Below are positions 58,326 through 64,000 of a stretch of DNA of 64,000 nucleotides, in pieces. Under the pieces are notes generated by a model, which was given only the letters and a program-made list of their open reading frames with translations, made no database searches and had not been told where the DNA came from. The first letter of the stretch is position 1, and each line of letters opens with the position of its first letter. This stretch comes from Collybiopsis luxurians FD-317 M1 (taxonomy: Eukaryota; Basidiomycota; Agaricomycetes; Agaricales; Omphalotaceae), in NCBI GenBank assembly GCA_000827265.1, contig KN834766.1, positions 174,136-238,135 on the forward strand. The letters are read 5' to 3'. Made by a program: the position numbers and the translations under genes.

Positions 58326-60164
58326 ATGTCTGAACCGTTTTCCAGCCCCTTCTCCCATGTCTTGCGCACAAACTATGCGGCATCTTTCACGGAAACACAA
58401 GCAATTCATACTCTTCTCGCTGCTCCATCTGAAGAGCTTTCTCGGCTTGCGGGTGAAATCAGTCGGGTCAGGAAAACATTGGAGGAACTCACATCTCGTT
58501 ATGACCACCTTAAAACTCATGTCGATGCTCACCTCGCCCTCATTTCCCCGTTACGCCGCCTTCCCCGTGAAATTATCTCAGAAATCTTTGTACAGTGTCT
58601 GCCCACGGATCGGAATCCTACACGGAGTTTGACAGAAGCGCCACTACTGCTGACAGTGCTCTCCAAGGGTCTGAGGGAAATTGCTCTTTCTACTCCTCAG
58701 CTTTGGAACGCGCTTCATGTGTTCTTGCCCAACACCTCTTTCAATAGTCCTATAGGTATAGATGAGCTCGAACCTTTGATTCGGCGGCGCAAGGAGGGTG
58801 TGGAAGCGTGGTTTCAACGGTCAAGATGCTTACCGCTCTCCATCTCCGTGTACCTATCGGGCTACGGCAGAATATCAGGTTCGGTTTCTGATTCTTACGT
58901 TGCCTTCCTACAGTCCATCATTTCCTTCTCTCGCCGATGGAAACGCGCCGAGTTGCATCTAAGCCCCTTCTTCATGGACATGCTGAATGGGTTGGTCGCC
59001 GACTTTGACTCAGAGGACATTCCCTGGCTTGAAAGCGTAGAAATCTTCTATGATTCGAGCTCAGAAAACGGAAGGCCAGCCGCGGGTGTCTATCTGCCTT
59101 TGCACAGCAGTCGGAAACCCCAGCTGCCGCTGCGCGATCTCATCAATCGTGCTCTCTCATTACATTCTTTCGCCGTTCATCACCACTCTGAGAGCCTACA
59201 CCAGCTTCAGCTACCTTGGAGTAATCTCACCAACCTCACGATGAAGTCCGCTCGTGAAAGCTCCCGTCTCACGGTAGATCAGACCCTGCATATTCTTGCC
59301 AGCTCACCTAATCTGTCGACTTGCACATTAGGTGTCTTGCTCACTACCTCTAATTCTGGGCTCGAATTGCCTTATATAGCACTCAATTCTCTCCGCGCCC
59401 TCTCCCTGCATTTCACTCTACCATCGAATGATCTTCCCGTCCCTGACGTTGAAGCGCGCTTCCACAATCTTTTCGGTATTATCCGGGCGCCGTTACTCTC
59501 TCGGTTTGCGTTTATCGCTCGGGGATTCGAGTTCAAAAGAGGAACCAACTGCATTCCCTTCGAACCACTCCTGAAACGTTCTGGATGCAGACTAGAAGAG
59601 ATATATCTCTCGTTCCCATTGAAATCCCAGACGATGCTGGTTGATTGTCTGCGAACACTGCCCGCCGTCACTCATCTCTATCTGGAGTCCTGCATGCCAT
59701 CCCAAAACCGGTTCGATCCTGACGCGGACCCGAATCCAGTCCAAATTGTCGATGACGTTTTAATTGGCCATCTTACTATTGGACAAGAGGATCCCACGCC
59801 AATTTGCCCACGACTCGAAAACCTCATATTGCCCGACTGCAGATATGTCTCCGAGGAAGCTCTCTTATCTTTTGCTCACTCTCGAGCAATCTCGGTAGGT
59901 GATGGTATCGCTCGATTGAAGCTGTTGGATGTGCAGTTCTCTCGGGAGAGATCCGACCATCTGGCAGATACTAACGGGATGGTCCGCGATGCCCGTTTCA
60001 CTCCTCAGATAGAACAGCTTCGCCGTGAAGGGATACTTGTCAGCTGGAAATATCCTGTCAGGGAAACACCGCATATACCCGATTCACCTTGGGAAGGGTT
60101 GCCCAAATCTCCATACTCGGGATGGACCCCCGAATTATTGTCTCAATCTATTAGTTACCATTGA
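58326..60164 (+). CDS. F-box-like protein with C-terminal leucine-rich part (612 aa)
   Basis: Single-exon gene of the large agaricomycete F-box family, probably a substrate receptor of an SCF ubiquitin ligase. A coiled coil lies at about residues 37-68 (SEELSRLAGEISRVRKTLEE). The F-box-like segment follows at 74-130 (SPLRRLPREIISEIFVQCLP, then LREIALSTPQLWNALHV). The remaining 480 residues are leucine-rich with LRR-like spacing (SLHFTLPSNDLPVP; THLYLESC). The motif after the F-box reads LLLTVLSKGLREIA where many relatives have a VCRSWR-like stretch. The start at 58326 gives the usual short N-terminal arm; no nearer ATG fits. Convergent with the JmjC gene. The substrate cannot be predicted. 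Confidence 0.85.
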   Translation: MSEPFSSPFSHVLRTNYAASFTETQAIHTLLAAPSEELSRLAGEISRVRKTLEELTSRYDHLKTHVDAHLALISPLRRLPREIISEIFVQCLPTDRNPTRSLTEAPLLLTVLSKGLREIALSTPQLWNALHVFLPNTSFNSPIGIDELEPLIRRRKEGVEAWFQRSRCLPLSISVYLSGYGRISGSVSDSYVAFLQSIISFSRRWKRAELHLSPFFMDMLNGLVADFDSEDIPWLESVEIFYDSSSENGRPAAGVYLPLHSSRKPQLPLRDLINRALSLHSFAVHHHSESLHQLQLPWSNLTNLTMKSARESSRLTVDQTLHILASSPNLSTCTLGVLLTTSNSGLELPYIALNSLRALSLHFTLPSNDLPVPDVEARFHNLFGIIRAPLLSRFAFIARGFEFKRGTNCIPFEPLLKRSGCRLEEIYLSFPLKSQTMLVDCLRTLPAVTHLYLESCMPSQNRFDPDADPNPVQIVDDVLIGHLTIGQEDPTPICPRLENLILPDCRYVSEEALLSFAHSRAISVGDGIARLKLLDVQFSRERSDHLADTNGMVRDARFTPQIEQLRREGILVSWKYPVRETPHIPDSPWEGLPKSPYSGWTPELLSQSISYH

Positions 60165-60487
60165 CGGACTGACTTTTGACACTTTTCGTTTCTCAAAGAT
60201 TATATTGTACGATATTGTACTTGGACGGACGGAAGAATGAACGTGCTGTACTTGAATGTATATACCCTTTCATACCCTTTTTATCAATGTACTCCAGGCT
60301 TGTACATACCTAACTTGTTTCGGGATTGCCAGAAACTTTGCAATATCATTATGCATATGTACGTGCAAGAAAACCGAGACTCTTATCAGTTATCACACTC
60401 TATTACAAGAAACACAGACCCTTCATCCACTAATCAGGACCATGTACCAGAACTTTTTCGCCTGCTTTCCACCCAATGCTACAGCTA

Positions 60488-60912
60488 TTGTTCACAATCT
60501 TTGGTGCTACCAAACAAACGATTGTGAACAATCCTTTGGTAACTACCGGTGACCACCCTAAGATCAAGCAATGTTGCAGGCAGTTCCCGTTAGGGCTAGC
60601 TCTGCTAGCCCTAACATGTGGGAACTGTCTGCGACATTGCCAACAAATGGCTCTATCGGGGGGTCAGGTAGGTGGTTAGGTGGTTAGATGGTTAGGGTTA
60701 GGGGTTAGGCTCGCGCCGAAGGCGCGCTGGGGTAGGGGTTAGGCGCACCCGCAGGGTGCTCGCGCGAAGCTCGAAAGGTTAGGGGTTAGGGTTAGGTTAG
60801 GGTTTAGGGTAGTTACATCTAGATCTTATCTATTTTAGGGTGGCCTCGACTGGTGCGACCAAAGGATTGTGCACAAACATTCAATTGGTAGCACCAGTCA
60901 AATTGTGCACAA
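60488..60912. mobile_element. 425-bp TIR element carrying TTAGGG-like repeats
   Basis: The ends TTGTTCACAATC (60488) and TTGTGCACAATT (reverse strand from 60912) head inverted repeats of about 70 bp. Both ends include GGTGCTACCAA and ACAATCCTTTGGT blocks. TA flanks both sides (60486-60487 and 60913-60914), consistent with a Tc1/mariner-type target duplication. Inside are a near-perfect hairpin (60569-60600 with 60604-60639, loop TCT) and a G-rich stretch (60660-60835) of TTAGGG/GGTTAGG units. Small GC-rich palindromes such as GCGCCGAAGGCGC and GCACCCGCAGGGTGC interrupt the G-rich stretch. No protein is encoded. The right end overlaps the last codons of the JmjC reading frame. Confidence 0.75.
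60660..60838 (+). repeat. Interstitial telomere-like repeat
   Basis: Degenerate TTAGGG units (GGTTAGGTGGTTAG, later GGTTAGGGGTTAGGGTTAGG), the telomere repeat of most filamentous fungi. They are irregular and lie inside a transposon-like element. This is therefore probably not a chromosome end or a fusion site. Confidence 0.75.
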
Positions 60913-63022
60913 TATCTGTCGCAGGGGCTCTGCTTTCCTCCTCGCAACAAGAGAGCCACGTAAACCACATTAACCAACGAAGATTCGTCTTGAGCTCCGT
61001 TTCATTTCTGGACCGAGCATCTATCCTCATCTTCTCGCATCGCTCGAAACTTTGAGCTGTAGCAAAGTCCATTTGCACGTTTATGCAGTCGGCCAAATGA
61101 CAAATCTTACAGGCAAGCAATCAGTGAAGATAATTCAAGGCGACTTAGTAGCCAGAAACTTACTTGGAATGCACAATCTGCCGGTATCAATATTGCCTCA
61201 CCCAATCTCTGATGCACCCTATAAGGAACCACACCGAATTCATTCCATAAACGAGCTTGAAGGCTTTCGTCAAGACAGATATCCTCTTTCTCGCTCTCCC
61301 CAGGTTGGTTTTTTGACAACTCGAGCTCAGATTTTACCTGATTACCAAACAATCTAGCCTTTTCAGAGTCCTCTCCACGAAAAATGTCCCAAATCGCTGA
61401 ACCTGGATCACCATTTGGTGCGGGAGCAGCATAGGTCATCATATCAACTGTATCGCAGCCTGCCCAGACTAGGCGAGCCGCTCCTCTTGTCCCAGAACGC
61501 TCGTTAGAAGCCTTGGCAAATTGCATTATGGGATCTAACGCGAATAATTTTTTTCAGGTCAGGTTGAATGAAATCAATCTCGCGTAGCTCGCGCACTCGA
61601 ATCAAGGAAAAGACGTACTATAAACATCCGGAGGCTCCATCCATGAAGGGTAGTGCTCTAGCAAGTGTAAAGGTCCCCTCGGGCAGAGATACATAGGCAG
61701 CGGAAGTGCCGAAACGAAATCAGCACTATGTGCTGCAAATTGCTCTTTTACCCTCCATACTTCGGTATTCGCCTGCCAGCTTTCCTCCTTTGACCTATTC
61801 TCATACTGACCGAAATTTTTCAAAAACCCATCCAATGTATATTCCCGTTCGGCAAATGTCTGGCTATCATATACGTCGACGTCGAGTTGCCCATGACTTT
61901 GGCGAAATGCCGTAGGAGACCAATCCATCTTGAAAGCCCTGTCAGGGGAGCATTCAATGAGGATAGGCTCACCGACAGTCCAGAGGGACTCAAATGTTTC
62001 TCTCTGTAGTCCAGCATCAGCAAAGACACGGATATGAAGAGTTTTGGGAGCACTGGAGGTGAGATTTCCTTGTTGCGATGGAATGGAGACTCATGTAGAA
62101 ACAGTGTTAAGTTGTTGAGGCGGAGTGGAATTGGGATGAGAACTACCAAATAGATGGGCAAGTGACGATTGGGATCTAAAAGAGACCAGGTGATGTTCTG
62201 TGCAATTAGCTTGCAAGACAGAATTCCCGTTCGATTCGGTGGTTACATGGGAACCACCAGCCAACCCTGAGCTCGACTTCAATGGTAGCAAAGGGATGAG
62301 ATGAGAAGGGGAAGTATGAGGATGGACAACATATAAATGTGGATGCGTGTTTGAAGCAGAACCATCCACGACACTCCGCATCTGCTGCAGCACCTCATCC
62401 AGCTGTGGTACAGTAAATCTAGAGGTACGACGAAAGCTATGGCTGGTGTGGTCTTTTGAACTATGATAATTCGCATGTAAACTGTTGTCGAAACAAGCAG
62501 AGCATAACTCTTGTCCACAAGTCTCGCACAGCTAAGTTTTGGTAAAAAGAGATGTAGCGCACACATCTGGAGTCGAAACGTTGGATGTGGGATCCATACC
62601 AAAGACGTGAATTAATGCTTACCACAGCAGGGTTGTACATCTGTCTCGTGAAAGCGAAAAACAGCATCAGACATGATATGAGGAAGCTCAGAGGACAGAA
62701 GGGGGAGTAACTGCTTTGCTATTTCGCACTGAGGATATTCAATTAGTATGCCGGGGAAAAGACGTGATATCTGATTTCACCTTCATGGCCACAATCATAT
62801 CTTGGCTCAATTCCGTAGGCCAGACCGTTGGAAATTCCAATTTTTCATTCGCTCCTTTTAAATTATCCCGAGTTTTTTCGAAGTCGATACCCACAAATTC
62901 GCAGCCTTCCTCTATCAAGATCCTGACACCCTTGAATCGGCAATCAACTTCTTCGTCGTTGTTGATGCACGAAATATACTTTGAGCATGGAAGGAATTTC
63001 TCAGTTTGTTGCAGGGCATAGA
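60881..63022 (-). CDS. KDM3-like JmjC-domain gene, probably inactive
   Basis: Related to KDM3/JMJD1 histone H3K9 demethylases. Exons on the minus strand: 63022-62781, 62728-62623, 62566-62147, 62089-61619, 61534-61164 and 61105-60881; all introns GT-AG and in phase. The zinc motif reads CDVCATSLF, then CETCGQELCSACF. The JmjC core has DWSPTAF, RGAARLVWAGCD and EAILIPADCAFQ, then ICHLADCINVQMDF. Three defects stand out. A TAG (62534-62532) replaces the usual Trp codon inside the zinc motif. The iron-binding HxD and distal His are replaced by VxA and Phe. The last nine residues and the stop come from the TIR element. An upstream frame (63702-63421) could be the N-terminal exon, but its link is unresolved. 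An alternative acceptor at the TAG would avoid the stop but breaks frame. Likely a decaying or non-enzymatic homolog. Confidence 0.75.
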
Positions 63023-63420
63023 CTGGAGAGTCAGTTTTGAGTATCTAGCTCTCTTCCTCGGACGTTGCATGGCAGTTTTTGAGCGGACAATTTAGTCAAG
63101 GAGCAAGCAAAAAAAAATCTCATCAGGTAAGCCTCATATGGATTATCTGCAGATACCACAAAGATGGGACGTACTATGGGTGACACTAATGAGTATATTT
63201 TCTGTCCACAATCAACTCGACAAATAATCTTGTCCGCGTTTCGTCTTCACCGTCGTCGAACAGAAAGAAAAACACGTCCCTGAGCGCCAGTGAATTGACG
63301 CCGACGGGCGCTTAAAAAGGTTGTTTCTAATCATCTCTGAAGCATGCTCCAGAGAACTAACTTGAAAATTTTACCAGATCGAAAGCAAATTTTCTTTCAG
63401 CCTTACCCTCCAAGCTCAGG

Positions 63421-63702
63421 TTATCTCAGCCGTCTCCTTGAAAAAAAAGTACTATGAGCTTCATATGCACCGTTGGCAGCAGTGTAAAGGTGTCCATCTA
63501 CCTTTCGCCTCATTAGATTTTGTTTGCTCAAATTTTGCAGTTTGTCCAGACCGATCCTCTGTATCGAATCTGGACCCATCCAAGCCAGCTCATCGATCCT
63601 GGAAGATGCAGCTATAGCCCAACTATCTTGACAATGAACCTGGAGACCCTCAACTTTCCTATAACTGCTCATCCGTGTCATAAAGCTGGTACGAACATCC
63701 AT
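63421..63702 (-). CDS. Possible N-terminal exon of the JmjC gene
   Basis: An open frame starting MDVRTSFMTRMSSYRKVEGL and containing RRKVDGHLYTAANGAYE, on the same strand and upstream of the supported JmjC exons. Between the two, 63230-63310 has another open stretch on this strand (RTRLFVELIVDRKY). I could not find a chain of splice sites joining them, so membership is a guess from position and strand. Confidence 0.3.
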   Translation of the reverse strand: MDVRTSFMTRMSSYRKVEGLQVHCQDSWAIAASSRIDELAWMGPDSIQRIGLDKLQNLSKQNLMRRKVDGHLYTAANGAYEAHSTFFSRRRLR

Positions 63703-64000
63703 TCCTAACCCCTATTCATTTCTCTTTTACTATACATCTTTCACATGACCGCGTTTATGACTAACTTTCATATCAATACCTTTTGGACATACAACTCCTC
63801 CCTATCTCCACTCCACATGGTATCATTGTTCTTTTTCTATTTCGTTCCCACTGTCATTGTTTTATTAATGAACTGTCCTTGTTTCTCTTCTCGCATCTGT
63901 CGCATGACCACATGCTCCATACCTTTTATTCTTGTAGCTGTCACTTAGCTATTGTCTTCCAGTAGCATTAGTCTCTCTTACAGCTTACTACAGTATATAT
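63703..64000. other. Window end, probable 5' flank
   Basis: Pyrimidine-rich on the plus strand and AT-rich. No gene is recognised. It lies upstream of the JmjC gene, if the 63702 start is right. Confidence 0.35.

Noticed and set aside
60660..60838. Interpretation as a chromosome end or fusion scar
   Set aside because: The TTAGGG-like units are degenerate, interrupted by hairpins, bounded by inverted repeats with TA on both sides, and genes continue on both flanks.
1..64000. CRISPR arrays, bacterial operons, riboswitches, tRNA or rRNA genes
   Set aside because: Spliceosomal introns and fungal families show a eukaryotic nuclear segment. No tRNA cloverleaf or rRNA sequence was recognised by eye, though short tRNA genes cannot be excluded without a covariance-model search.

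Overview
The window looks like a chromosome segment of a basidiomycete fungus, most likely an agaricomycete. Genes are interrupted by short (about 50-60 nt) GT-AG introns. The protein families are typical of that class: DUF6533 seven-helix membrane proteins, basidiomycete-type BTB proteins, a coiled-coil F-box protein, a KDM3-like JmjC protein, and an Ubp3/USP10-like deubiquitinase with long low-complexity tracts. Telomere-type TTAGGG repeats are also present. All spliced coordinates below were worked out by hand from splice signals, reading phase and family motifs.

Left part (1-29 kb). A WD40 gene (1007-2413, minus) sits beside the decayed remains of a 144-aa gene. The same pair is present in inverted orientation at 19440-21980, where the partner is intact, and a third, deletion-ridden copy lies at 27360-29110 fused behind the 3' end of a deubiquitinase gene copy. 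A BTB gene (4422-5654) belongs to a 2.6-kb block repeated in direct orientation near 54-56 kb. It is followed by a broken copy of the deubiquitinase 5' end (5980) and a degraded Copia retrotransposon (6899-10040) carrying two further insertions. The intact deubiquitinase is at 15032-18992.

Middle (10-41 kb). Four DUF6533 membrane-protein genes (10362-11476 minus; 25597-27226, 31715-33587 and 39587-41260 plus) look intact. Three of them follow a shared upstream repeat module. A fourth WD40 gene is at 35704-37198. A 790-bp hAT-like element with an exact 8-bp target duplication (29785-30574), a MITE-like hairpin in a DUF6533 intron, and a 225-N assembly gap lie between them.

Right part (41-64 kb). 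A 13-exon amidase gene (41791-44120, minus) and a 9-exon JEN-type carboxylate transporter gene (46505-48591, plus) are arranged head to head. Then come an unrecognised two-exon gene (51135-51944), the second BTB gene (54859-56064), an F-box gene (58326-60164), and a KDM3-like JmjC gene (60881-63022 and upstream, minus). The last two are convergent and separated by a 425-bp terminal-inverted-repeat element filled with TTAGGG-like sequence. This element supplies the last codons and the stop of the JmjC reading frame. The JmjC gene has also lost its iron ligands and has a stop codon in its zinc-binding motif.

Taken together the window is a mosaic of segmental duplications and small DNA transposons around a few single-copy housekeeping genes. 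I found no convincing tRNA, rRNA or other RNA gene.
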